From Parafrankia elaeagni (GTDB lineage: Bacteria > Actinomycetota > Actinomycetes > Frankiales > Frankiaceae), in assembly GCF_000374165.1 (NCBI RefSeq), contig NZ_KB893783.1, positions 1 to 64,000 of the forward strand: 64,000 nucleotides of DNA, in the 5' to 3' direction. The notes beneath the pieces are model-generated. The model ran no database searches. It saw only the letters and a list, made by a program, of their open reading frames with translations, and was not told where the DNA came from. Position 1 is the stretch's first letter; the number at the start of each line of letters is the position of its first letter. Positions 53,628 through 61,980 of the stretch are shown piece after piece. The position numbers were made by a program, and so were the translations under genes.

Positions 53628-55294
53628 CCGGGCAGGACCCTGGCGCGGCCTCCGGCCCGGCCACCGGCCCGGTTCGTGCGCGGGCGGTGTCGCGCCTCGT
53701 CGGCGGTGCCGCGCGCGCGGCCCGCGCGGTGCGGGGCTGGGTCGGCCGGTCCGTCCTGACGACCCGCGGCCGGGTGCTGCTCGCGGCGGTCCTCGTGGTG
53801 GCGCTGGCTCTGCCCGGTGGGCTGGGCCTGCTCCTCGCCTCCGAGCTCGGCGGTGACGGCGGTGGCCCGGGCGAGGACAGGATCGCGACGATCGGGGTGC
53901 TGGCGCCCCTCTCCGGGGCGTCCGCGGACGCGGGTGTGAGCGTGCGCAACGCGGTCACGCTCGCCGTCGAGGAGGCGAACCGGCAGGGGATGATCCCTGG
54001 CTGGAAGCTGCAGGTCGTGGCACACGACGACCTGTCCCGGCCGGACGGCGGCGCGGCCGGCGCGGACCTGTTCGCCGACGACGACCGGATGATCGGGGTC
54101 GTCGGCCCCCTCAGCTCCAGCGTGGCGATGGTGTCGCTGGGCCGGCTGAGCGAGGCCGGGCTTCCCGTGGTCTCGCCGTCCAACGCCGAGCCGACGCTGA
54201 CCTCGGCGCCGGCCTCGCCGGACGTCCGCCCCTTCCCCACCTACTTCCGGCTCTCCGGGACGGACGCACAGCTCGCCGGGGTCGCGGCCGACTACGCGCT
54301 CGACACTCTCGGCCGGTCGCGCATCAGCGTGATCGACGGCGGTCCGGACTACGGCACGATCACGCTCGCCGAGCGCTTCGCCCGGGATGTCCGCGACGCC
54401 GGCGCCACCGTGCCGACGGTGCACCGGGTGGACGGCGGCGCGATCGACGACGAGCAGATCGAGGAGACGGCGAGGGCCGTCCGGGACGAGGCTCCGGACC
54501 TGGTCTACCTGGCGACCGGCGCCGACGTCGCGGGGAAGCTGCGCCAGGCGCTCGTCGACGAGGGTGTCACGGTGCAGGTGCTCGGCGCGGACGGGCTCCT
54601 CGACCGTGACTACCTCGACCGCGCGGGTGCTCTCACCGAGGGTGATCTGGTCACGGATCTGTCGGTTCCGCTGTCCCGGCTGCCGTCGGCCGGCGCGTTC
54701 GTCACCGCCTACGCCAAGCGGTTCGGTGAGCTCGAGACCGTCGCCAGCCTGCTCCCGGAGGGGCGCGGGGACGTGCCCGCCGCCGAGTCCGCCGCCGAGT
54801 CCGCCATCGCGGACACATCCGCGGCCCGGTCGGGTTCACCGGACACGACGCGGCCCGACGGGGGAGCCGCCGCGCGCCTCGGCGACCCCGGTGATGGCGG
54901 TGACGGCGGTGCCGGCGGTGACAACGCCGCCGGCACCTCGGGCGTCACAGGGGCAGGCGTCGACGAGGAGGACGCCCGGAAGCGGGAGCTGGAGCTGGCC
55001 CAGTCCACGGAGCTGGCCGCCCTGTGGGCGGACGCGATCCCGCCGGTGGCGGCGTCGGCCCACGACGCGGCGCGGGCCCTGATCCGGGCGGCGTCGGCCA
55101 CCCTGCCGGGGCGTTCGGCGGTGGACGCGGACCTGCGCGCGGCGATGGTCCGCGCCGTCGGGGCCGGGGAGTTCGTCGGTGTCACCGGTCAGATCGCCTT
55201 CGATCCGAAGGGCGATCTCCGTGACCCTCGGGTCACGTTGTACTCGGTCCTGAGTGGCCGGTTCGTCCCGTTGCGGGTCGAGTCGACGCGCTAA
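53624..55294 (+). CDS. Membrane-anchored type I periplasmic-binding-fold protein (Leu/Ile/Val or amide type)
   Basis: 556 residues. A roughly 45-residue Arg-rich cytosolic leader and one transmembrane helix (VLLAAVLVVALALPGGLGLL) replace a lipoprotein signal. Then IGVLAPLSGASADAG begins a two-lobe binding fold with MIGVVGPLSSSVAM, VVSPSNAEPTLT and GPDYGTITLAERFA. A low-complexity Gly/Ala/Asp insert (about 385-440) breaks the C-lobe. GTG at 53624 overlaps the regulator stop. It may be a ligand sensor for the regulator, or an extra subunit of the transporter that follows. Confidence 0.83.
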   Translation: MTGQDPGAASGPATGPVRARAVSRLVGGAARAARAVRGWVGRSVLTTRGRVLLAAVLVVALALPGGLGLLLASELGGDGGGPGEDRIATIGVLAPLSGASADAGVSVRNAVTLAVEEANRQGMIPGWKLQVVAHDDLSRPDGGAAGADLFADDDRMIGVVGPLSSSVAMVSLGRLSEAGLPVVSPSNAEPTLTSAPASPDVRPFPTYFRLSGTDAQLAGVAADYALDTLGRSRISVIDGGPDYGTITLAERFARDVRDAGATVPTVHRVDGGAIDDEQIEETARAVRDEAPDLVYLATGADVAGKLRQALVDEGVTVQVLGADGLLDRDYLDRAGALTEGDLVTDLSVPLSRLPSAGAFVTAYAKRFGELETVASLLPEGRGDVPAAESAAESAIADTSAARSGSPDTTRPDGGAAARLGDPGDGGDGGAGGDNAAGTSGVTGAGVDEEDARKRELELAQSTELAALWADAIPPVAASAHDAARALIRAASATLPGRSAVDADLRAAMVRAVGAGEFVGVTGQIAFDPKGDLRDPRVTLYSVLSGRFVPLRVESTR

Positions 55295-55321
55295 CGCTCC
55301 GCCCCCAGATGGATTCCCAAA

Positions 55322-55374
55322 GCACTCAAGTGCCACGGGAAGTCGTGACACGCTCACTTTGAGCTTTCATAGCT
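55322..55374 (+). promoter_or_regulatory. Array of short hairpins in the livK leader
   Basis: The 150-bp gap before livK has successive small stems: GCAC/GTGC (55322-55333), CACG-GGAAGT-CGTG with a hexaloop (55334-55347), GCTCA/TGAGC (55352-55364) and AGCT/AGCT (55362-55374), then a CGCTCCGCGGAGCG palindrome (55395-55408). It lies downstream of an ANTAR regulator gene and could be its RNA target. The hexaloop does not match the A1/G4 consensus exactly. Confidence 0.35.
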
Positions 55375-55444
55375 GGGGAGGAGCGACTAGTTTCCGCTCC
55401 GCGGAGCGCGCCCGCGCGCCGGTGAGGCAGCGGAAGGACGTTGC

Positions 55445-56653
55445 ATGACGGCCACCCCACGGACCCTTCGGCCCCGATCGACGCGGACGTCTGCGTGGCG
55501 TCCCGTCGCCGCGATGGTCGCCGGTCTCGCGATGGTCGGCGGGCTGCTCGCCGCCTGCGGAGGCGACTCGGACGACGGCGGCAAGAAGGAGTACCTGATC
55601 GGCTTCCAGGGGCCGCTCTCCGGCGAGAGCCAGCAGCTCGGCATCAACGCCTACAACGGCGTGCTGACCGCCGTCGAGCTCGCCAACCAGGACAGCAGCC
55701 TGCCGTTCACCCTTCGCATCGTTGCCTCCGACGACCAGGGACAGCCCGAGCAGGGGCCGACCGCCGCGCAGAAGCTGATCGACAACTCCGACCTGATGGC
55801 GGTCGTCGGCCCGGTCTTCTCCGGGGCGACGAAGGCCAGCGAACCGCTCTACAGCCAGGCCGGGCTGCTGTCGGTGAGCCCGTCCGCGACGAACCCGACC
55901 CTGACCGATCTCAACTTCACCAGCTTCTACCGGGTGATCGCCCCGGACACGGTGCAGGGCGCCGGCGCGGCCGAGTACCTGGCGAAGGCGGTCAGGGCCA
56001 AGCGGGTCTACTCGCTCGACGACCGCAGCGAGTACGGGACGGGCCTGTCCGGCGCGATCGAGCGCGGCCTGGAGCGAGCCGGGGTGCCGTTCACGCACGA
56101 CGGGATCAACCCGACCAAGGACTACACCTCGCAGGCCACCAAGATCATGGCGGACGGTGCCGACGCCGTCTACTACTCGGGCTACTACCCCGAGTTCGCG
56201 CTGCTCACCAAGGCGCTGCGCGGCAAGGGCTACGACGGGGTGATCCTCAGCGGCGACGGCTCGAACGACGACCAGTTCATCCGCCAGGCCGGCGCGGCGA
56301 ACGCCGAGGGCGCGCTCATCACCTGCCCCTGCTCGGACGCCAACTCCGACCCGGCCGCCGCCGGCTTCGTCGCGGACTACAAGAAGGTCAACAGCGGCCT
56401 GAAGCCCGGCACCTACTCCGGCGAGGCCTACGACGCCACCAACGCCGTCATCTCGGTGCTGCGCGAGCAGGGCACCGGGGCGAGCCGGGAGTCGGTGCTC
56501 TCCGCGTTCGGCAAGGTCGACCTGCCCGGTGTCACCAAGCGGATCAAATTCCAGCGCAACGGTGACGTCGAGGGCTCGACGGTCTACGTGTACCAGGTGA
56601 AGGACGGCCAGCGCACCGTGCTCGGGCCGGTCAGCACGCTCGTGAAGCCTTGA
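55445..56653 (+). CDS. livK: Branched-chain amino acid-type ABC transporter binding lipoprotein
   Basis: 402 residues with a signal and lipobox LLAAC. The type I binding fold reads IGFQGPLSGESQQLG, DDQGQPEQGPTAAQKLID, VVGPVFSGATKASEPLYSQ, VSPSATNPTLT and YSGYYPEFALLTKAL. It heads a livKHMGF cluster, so it is the transporter's own receptor, probably for branched-chain amino acids or amides. The ATG follows GGAAGGACG. Confidence 0.9.
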   Translation: MTATPRTLRPRSTRTSAWRPVAAMVAGLAMVGGLLAACGGDSDDGGKKEYLIGFQGPLSGESQQLGINAYNGVLTAVELANQDSSLPFTLRIVASDDQGQPEQGPTAAQKLIDNSDLMAVVGPVFSGATKASEPLYSQAGLLSVSPSATNPTLTDLNFTSFYRVIAPDTVQGAGAAEYLAKAVRAKRVYSLDDRSEYGTGLSGAIERGLERAGVPFTHDGINPTKDYTSQATKIMADGADAVYYSGYYPEFALLTKALRGKGYDGVILSGDGSNDDQFIRQAGAANAEGALITCPCSDANSDPAAAGFVADYKKVNSGLKPGTYSGEAYDATNAVISVLREQGTGASRESVLSAFGKVDLPGVTKRIKFQRNGDVEGSTVYVYQVKDGQRTVLGPVSTLVKP

Positions 56654-56692
56654 CCCGGCGCGCCGGGCGGCGCCGGGCCCGGAGGGAGATCC

Positions 56693-57625
56693 ATGGGCTC
56701 GGCTGAGCAGATCAGTCAGCTCACGATCGACGGGCTGATGGTCGGCGCGCTCTACGCGGTGATCGCCCTCGGGTACACGCTGGTCTACGGAGTCCTGCAG
56801 CTCATCAACTTCGCGCACAGCGAGGTGTTCATGCTCGGGGCGTTCGGCGGGCTGTTCGCCAGCCGGGCGCTGGTGCCGGACGGCGGGGCGACGCCGTCCG
56901 GCCTGGCCTCGGCCGGGCTGGTGCTGTTCGGGCTCGGAGTGGGCGCGCTGGCCGGGGCGACCGCCGCCTATGCCCTGGAACGCTGCGCCTACCGGCCGCT
57001 GCGCCGCCGCGGCGCCCCGCGGCTGGCGTACCTGATCAGTGCGATCGGGGCGTCGCTGTTCGCCTTCAACCTGGCCGGCAAGGAGTTCGGCCGGCAGAGC
57101 GTCCCGGTGCCGGAGCTGTTCACCAACGGCACGGTGCTGACGGTGTTCGGCGCCGAGATCTCCACCCAGTCGCTGGTGATCGCCGCGTCGGCGCTCATGA
57201 TGCTGCTCGCGGTCGACCACCTGGTCGCCGGCACCCGGCTCGGGCAGTCCATCCGCGCCGTCGCCCAGGACGCCGAGTGCGCCGGCCTGATGGGCGTGGA
57301 CGTCCAGAAGATCATCGTCGCGACGTTCGTGCTCGGTGGGCTGCTCGCCGGGGCGGGGGGGTTCCTCTACGCGATGACGTTCAACGCGTCCTACACGATG
57401 GGGTTCGTCCCCGGGATCAAGGCCTTCACCGCGGCGGTGCTCGGCGGTATCGGCAACGTCCGCGGGGCGGTGATCGGCGGCCTGCTGCTCGGGCTGGTCG
57501 AGAGCTTCGGCGGGTACCTGTTCGACGCCTCGTACAAGAACGTCATCGCGTTCGCGGTGCTCGTCGCGGTGCTGCTGGTACGGCCGTCGGGTCTGCTCGG
57601 GACGCGGCTGGGCCGGCCGGCGTGA
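56693..57625 (+). CDS. livH: Branched-chain amino acid ABC transporter permease LivH
   Basis: 310 residues, eight or so transmembrane helices. VYGVLQLINFAHSEVFMLGA is the LivH signature, with GVDVQKIIVATFVLGGLLAG and VLGGIGNVRGAVIGG as the EAA-like coupling loop. The ATG follows GGAGGGAG. The stop overlaps livM GTG (GTGA). Confidence 0.93.
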   Translation: MGSAEQISQLTIDGLMVGALYAVIALGYTLVYGVLQLINFAHSEVFMLGAFGGLFASRALVPDGGATPSGLASAGLVLFGLGVGALAGATAAYALERCAYRPLRRRGAPRLAYLISAIGASLFAFNLAGKEFGRQSVPVPELFTNGTVLTVFGAEISTQSLVIAASALMMLLAVDHLVAGTRLGQSIRAVAQDAECAGLMGVDVQKIIVATFVLGGLLAGAGGFLYAMTFNASYTMGFVPGIKAFTAAVLGGIGNVRGAVIGGLLLGLVESFGGYLFDASYKNVIAFAVLVAVLLVRPSGLLGTRLGRPA

Positions 57626-59268
57626 GCGGTCTCCCGCACCAGCCGCGGCTGCCGTGGCTGGGCCGACTACCTTGGTTGACCCGGTTGACCCGGTTGACCC
57701 GGTTGACGCGGCTGACGCGGTCGCGCCGGGTACGCAGCCTGGGCATCGCCTGCTTCCTGTCGGCGCTGGCCGCCGTGATCACGGGGCCGTCCGGGGACGC
57801 GGACCATCCGCTCGCCGGTATCACCGGCTCCTTCGCCTGGCCGCGGGTGATCATCTTTGTGGCCGCGGCGCTGGGCCTGTGGGTCGCGCTGCTCGGCGGC
57901 GGCCATCTCGCCAGCCGGGTGCGGGCGCTGACCTCCCGGGCCCGCGCCGCGGTGATGCCCCCCGCCTCCATGCCTCTCGCCCCGGGCGGCGGGGACGGTG
58001 CCGGCCCGCCGGCTTCGGCCGGCCCGTTCCGGCGGATCGCGGCGCCGGTCACCGGCCGGCACGGGGCGCGGCTCGGTCACCTGGCGCTCCTCGCGGTGGC
58101 CCTCGCCGTGCCGCCGGCGCTGTCCACGGCGGCCCAGCAGGCGCTGGTGGGCGAGATCGGCGTCTACGCCCTGCTCGCGCTCGGCCTGAACGTCGTCGTC
58201 GGGTACGCGGGCCTGCTGGACCTCGGCTACATCGCCTTCTTCGCGATCGGTGCCTACACGACGGCCTACGTGACGTCCGCGGAGGCGATGCCCTGGCACG
58301 CCCCCTGGCAGATCAACCCGTTCTTCGCGCTGCCGGTGGCGCTGGTCGTGGCGGCGGTGGCCGGAGTGGTCCTCGGCGGGCCGACCCTGCGGCTGCGCGG
58401 TGACTACCTGGCGATCGTCACCCTCGGCTTCGGTGAGATCGTCCAGCTGCTGGCGAACAACGCCGACGGGGTGACCGGCGGGCCGCGCGGTGTCTTCGGG
58501 CTGCCGCCGCTGTCGGTCGACCTGCCCGGCGTGCGCTACTCGTGGGGTCTGAACCCGCTGCCGTACTACTACCTCCTGGTCGTGCTGATCGTGCTGGTGA
58601 TGGTGGTGTTCGGGCGCTGGGAGCGCTCGCGGACCGGCCGGGCCTGGACGGCGATCCGCCAGGACGAGATCGCGGCCGAGGCCACCGGGGTCGCCACCAT
58701 CCGGATGAAGCTGCTGGCGTTCGCCGTGGGGGCGTCCGTCTCCGGCTTCGCCGGGGTGGTGCTCGCGACCAAGCAGTTCTTCAACCCGCAGTCCTTCGGC
58801 CTGCAGGCCTCGCTGCTGGTCCTGACCATCGTCATCTTCGGCGGGATGGGTTCGCGCCTCGGTGTGGTGCTCGGCGCCCTCGTCCTGCAGGGAACCGCGT
58901 TCCTGCTCCGGGACACGGTTCCCCCCGCGGACCGGTTCATCTACTTCGGCGCCGTGGTGGTCCTCATGATGATCTTCCGGCCGAGCGGCCTGTTGCCGCC
59001 GCGCCGGCACCGGGCCCTGCCCCGTCAGGACGTGCCCGGTGCTCCCCCCGTCCCCGCCGCCGCGGGCGCTGGGCTGGTCGGCGCCGCGGTGGGGGCGACC
59101 GCGGGGGCTGGCCAGGACTCGGTGATCGCCCCGGGCGCAGCTCCAGGACCAGGCCCCCTGCCGGCACCGGGCGCATCATCGGGATCCGGCACGGTGCCGG
59201 TGCCGGGACCGGGACCGGGGGCCGGAACGGGACCGGGCGTCGGCCCGGGAACGGAGCCGGCGCCGTGA
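57622..59268 (+). CDS. livM: Branched-chain amino acid ABC transporter permease LivM
   Basis: 548 residues. The core has LDLGYIAFFAIGAYTTAYVT, LRGDYLAIVTLGFGEIVQL and IFGGMGSRLGVVLGALVLQG. It is longer than typical LivM because of an N-terminal region with five Leu-Thr-Arg units (9-bp DNA repeat, 57676-57720) and a Pro/Gly/Ala-rich C-terminal tail of about 95 residues. GTG at 57622 overlaps the livH stop and its own stop overlaps livG (GTGA). Confidence 0.92.
   Translation: MSGLPHQPRLPWLGRLPWLTRLTRLTRLTRLTRSRRVRSLGIACFLSALAAVITGPSGDADHPLAGITGSFAWPRVIIFVAAALGLWVALLGGGHLASRVRALTSRARAAVMPPASMPLAPGGGDGAGPPASAGPFRRIAAPVTGRHGARLGHLALLAVALAVPPALSTAAQQALVGEIGVYALLALGLNVVVGYAGLLDLGYIAFFAIGAYTTAYVTSAEAMPWHAPWQINPFFALPVALVVAAVAGVVLGGPTLRLRGDYLAIVTLGFGEIVQLLANNADGVTGGPRGVFGLPPLSVDLPGVRYSWGLNPLPYYYLLVVLIVLVMVVFGRWERSRTGRAWTAIRQDEIAAEATGVATIRMKLLAFAVGASVSGFAGVVLATKQFFNPQSFGLQASLLVLTIVIFGGMGSRLGVVLGALVLQGTAFLLRDTVPPADRFIYFGAVVVLMMIFRPSGLLPPRRHRALPRQDVPGAPPVPAAAGAGLVGAAVGATAGAGQDSVIAPGAAPGPGPLPAPGASSGSGTVPVPGPGPGAGTGPGVGPGTEPAP
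57676..57720. repeat. Five 9-bp tandem units in livM
   Basis: TTGACCCGG is repeated three times exactly, followed by two variants (TTGACGCGG, CTGACGCGG), encoding Leu-Thr-Arg repeats. Confidence 0.85.
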
Positions 59269-60101
59269 CCGCCCGGGTCATTCCCGATCCGCGGCCGTCG
59301 ACCGCGGTCGGACCGATCCTCGAGGTACGTGACGTGACCCTGCGTTTCGGTGGGCTGACCAGCCTGGACGGGGTGTCCCTGCGGCAGGAGCGGGGCAGTG
59401 TCCTCGCTGTCATCGGCCCGAACGGGGCCGGCAAGACCTCGCTGTTCAACTGCCTCACGGGCGCCTACCGGCCGCAGCAGGGCAGCGCCCGGTTCTGGGC
59501 GGGGGAGGACGCGGTCGAGCTCGTCGGCCGGTCCCCGCACCGGGTCGCCCGTCTGGGAATCGCCCGCACGTTCCAGAACATCCGCCTCTTCCCCGAGATG
59601 TCGGCGGTGGAGAACGTCCAGGTCGGCGTCGAGGTGCGGGCCCGGGCGGGCGCACTGCGCGGACTGCTGCCCACCCCGGCCGTGCGGCGGGAGGAACGGG
59701 AGGTGCTGGAACGCTCCCACCACCTGCTGGACTTCGTCGGGCTGGGACGTAGGGCCGCACTGCCGGCCGGCAGCCTGCCCTACGGGGAGCAGCGGCGGCT
59801 GGAGATCGCGCGGGCGCTGGGCACCGCCCCGTCCCTGCTGCTGCTCGACGAGCCGGCCGCCGGAGCCACCGCGGCCGAGCGGCGTGACCTGGTCACGCTG
59901 ATCCGGGCCATCGCGGAACAAGGTGTCTCGGTGTTGCTCATCGAGCACGACATCCGGTTGGTGGCCGCGGTCGCCGGCTCGATCTCCGTGCTCAACTTCG
60001 GCCGGGTGATCGCCGCCGGCCACCCGGACCAGATCCGCTCCGACCCCGCCGTCATCGAGGCGTACCTGGGGGACACCGACGACGAGCGGAGCCGGCAATG
60101 A
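59265..60101 (+). CDS. livG: Branched-chain amino acid ABC transporter ATP-binding protein LivG
   Basis: 278 residues. Walker A IGPNGAGKTS, Q-loop IARTFQNIRLF, signature-like LPYGEQRRLEIARAL (YGEQ replaces SGGQ, normal in LivG) and Walker B LLLLDEPAAG, then IEHDIRLV. It pairs with LivF to energise LivHM. GTG at 59265 overlaps livM; the stop overlaps livF (ATGA). Confidence 0.93.
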   Translation: MTARVIPDPRPSTAVGPILEVRDVTLRFGGLTSLDGVSLRQERGSVLAVIGPNGAGKTSLFNCLTGAYRPQQGSARFWAGEDAVELVGRSPHRVARLGIARTFQNIRLFPEMSAVENVQVGVEVRARAGALRGLLPTPAVRREEREVLERSHHLLDFVGLGRRAALPAGSLPYGEQRRLEIARALGTAPSLLLLDEPAAGATAAERRDLVTLIRAIAEQGVSVLLIEHDIRLVAAVAGSISVLNFGRVIAAGHPDQIRSDPAVIEAYLGDTDDERSRQ

Positions 60102-61081
60102 CCGACCCGGCCACGACCAACCCGGCCGGAAGCGGGGGCGTGTCCGACGGCCCGCTGCTGGAGGTGCGTGACGCCGAGGTCGCCTACGGGGCGGTGACGG
60201 CCGTCCGCGGGATCTCGCTGCGGGTCGAGGCCGGCGAGGTGGTCGCCCTGCTCGGGGCGAACGGCGCGGGGAAGACCACGACGCTGCGCATGATCTCCGG
60301 GTTGCTGCCACCCGCCCGCGGTGCCGTCTGGTTCGACGGCACGTGCATCGCGGGAGCACCCCTGCCGGGGCCGGCTCCGGCTGCGTCGTCGGTGCGGGCC
60401 GCGCGATCGGTGCCTCCGGTGCTGCCGGTGCGGACCGCATCGGCGAAGCGGACGGGCCGCGTCTCCCGCGGTCGGCACCGGGACGCAGCCAGGCACCAGG
60501 ACGCAGCCAGGCAGCGGGACGTCCCCGGCCTGCCCGTGCACCGGGTAACCGCGCTCGGCATCAGCCACGTCCCGGAAGGCAGGCGGATCTTCCCGGCGAT
60601 GACGGTCGCGGAGAACCTGGCGATGGGCGCCTACCTGGACCGCCGCCGCGACCGCGCCGAGACCCGCCGGGGCCTGGATCGGGTCAACACGCTGTTCCCC
60701 CGGCTCGCGGAGCGTTCCCGGCAGCCGGCGGGGACACTCTCCGGCGGGGAGCAGCAGATGCTGGCGATCGGGCGGGCGCTGATGGCACGGCCCCGCCTGA
60801 TCCTGCTGGACGAGCCCTCGCTCGGTCTCGCCCCTCTCCTGGTGGCGACGATCTTCGAGGTGATCCGGGAGATCAACGCGGGTGGGACGACCGTTCTGCT
60901 GGTGGAGCAGAACGCCGCGGCCGCCCTGCGGATCGCCCATCGCGGTTACGTCCTCGACACCGGCGAGGTGGTGCTGGCGGGCAGCGCCGACGCTCTCGCG
61001 CGGGACGCCCGCGTCCGCGACGCATATCTAGGCAGCTCGGACGAACCTCACGACACCCGCGACAGACAGGTCACCGGCTGA
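60098..61081 (+). CDS. livF: Branched-chain amino acid ABC transporter ATP-binding protein LivF, with large insertion
   Basis: 327 residues against a usual length of about 235-240. Walker A LGANGAGKTT (52-61), LGISHVPEGRRIFPAMTV (153-170), signature LSGGEQQMLAIGRAL and Walker B LILLDEPSLGL are intact. Residues about 84-147 are an extra Pro/Ala/Arg-rich stretch between Walker A and the Q-loop region, with internal repeats (RDAARHQDAARQRD). A further N-terminal extension of about 18 residues is present. ATPase activity is expected. Confidence 0.92.
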   Translation: MTDPATTNPAGSGGVSDGPLLEVRDAEVAYGAVTAVRGISLRVEAGEVVALLGANGAGKTTTLRMISGLLPPARGAVWFDGTCIAGAPLPGPAPAASSVRAARSVPPVLPVRTASAKRTGRVSRGRHRDAARHQDAARQRDVPGLPVHRVTALGISHVPEGRRIFPAMTVAENLAMGAYLDRRRDRAETRRGLDRVNTLFPRLAERSRQPAGTLSGGEQQMLAIGRALMARPRLILLDEPSLGLAPLLVATIFEVIREINAGGTTVLLVEQNAAAALRIAHRGYVLDTGEVVLAGSADALARDARVRDAYLGSSDEPHDTRDRQVTG

Positions 61082-61181
61082 CCGACACAGTCACGGCCTC
61101 GCCAGGCGACGCCCCTCGCCGACATCGGTCCGCGCGAACTCCTGCGACAAAGCTCCAGAAACTGCAGTCAGACTTTGTCCG

Positions 61182-61210
61182 GGTTCATCCAGCGTGGGTT
61201 CATCCAGCGC
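61182..61210. repeat. 14-bp direct repeat downstream of livF
   Basis: GGGTTCATCCAGCG occurs at 61182-61195 and 61197-61210, one base apart, in the gap between convergent livF and the thioesterase gene. No gene is seen in 61082-61343. Confidence 0.75.
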
Positions 61211-61343
61211 ACTGGCGGTCTTCTGATGGGTGCCCGGGACGGGCTTTGGTACCGCCCGAACCTTCCCCGTGCCCGGCGTTTTCTACTCGCCCGTCCCGGG
61301 CGCCCACCTGGGATGACGGTAGCAGTACGGACGAGCGTGCAGG

Positions 61344-61832
61344 TCACTGTGCGTTGGCCGAAGTGGCCTGGGTGTTTCGCGGGGGAACCTGCCCACCGGC
61401 GGGTGGATTGTCGCGCAGCAGACAACTCAGTCGGCAGGTGCACACCGGACGGCCCGCCTCGTCCGTGATCCGGATGTCGTAGGTGGCCAGCGTGGCACCG
61501 GCGCGGATCTGGGTCGCGACGGCGGTCACCATCCCGTCGACGGCCGCGCGGTGGTGGGTCGCGTTGATCTCGATGCCGACCGCGGAGCGGGACGGGCCGG
61601 CGGCGAGCATCGAGGCGACCGAGCCGACGGTCTCCGCGAGCGCGACCGAGGCGCCGCCGTGCAGGAGGCCGTAGGGCTGCCGGTTGCCGGCGACGGGCAT
61701 CGTCGCGACGACGCGCTGCGCGCTGGCCTCCGTCAGCACGATCCCGAGGCGCTCGCCGAGCTCGCCGCGGTGTTCGTTCAGTTCGTTGAGCAGTTCGGTC
61801 TGATCCGACGCCGTAGAGGGCACAACCAGCAC
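61344..61832 (-). CDS. PaaI-type hotdog thioesterase
   Basis: About 162 residues. NRQPYGLLHGGASVALAETV is the PaaI/YbgC hotdog signature with the HGG motif and general-base Glu/Asp position; GIEINATHHRAAVDG and the final CRLSCLL are family-typical. It should hydrolyse an acyl-CoA, perhaps an aromatic one. The start is uncertain: GTG at 61832 or 61823, neither with a good ribosome-binding site. It is divergent from polA. Confidence 0.88.
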   Translation of the reverse strand: MLVVPSTASDQTELLNELNEHRGELGERLGIVLTEASAQRVVATMPVAGNRQPYGLLHGGASVALAETVGSVASMLAAGPSRSAVGIEINATHHRAAVDGMVTAVATQIRAGATLATYDIRITDEAGRPVCTCRLSCLLRDNPPAGGQVPPRNTQATSANAQ

Positions 61833-61968
61833 ATTAGCGCCGCGGCGGGGCTCACGCCGTCCAGGCCCTGCGGCCTCTGCGGGCCTCCGCGGATCTTCTT
61901 CGCCGCGGGGAGCCCGTGGTCCTGCCGCCCTTCCGCCGCACACGCGCGGAGCTGTCGTACCCACGTCC

Positions 61969-61974
61969 TAGACT
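61969..61974 (+). promoter_or_regulatory. Candidate -10 element for a leaderless polA transcript
   Basis: TAGACT lies 6 bases before the polA GTG, a spacing that puts the transcription start at or near the start codon. No ribosome-binding site is seen. The -35 is not clear. Confidence 0.45.
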
Positions 61975-61980
61975 CGCCGC

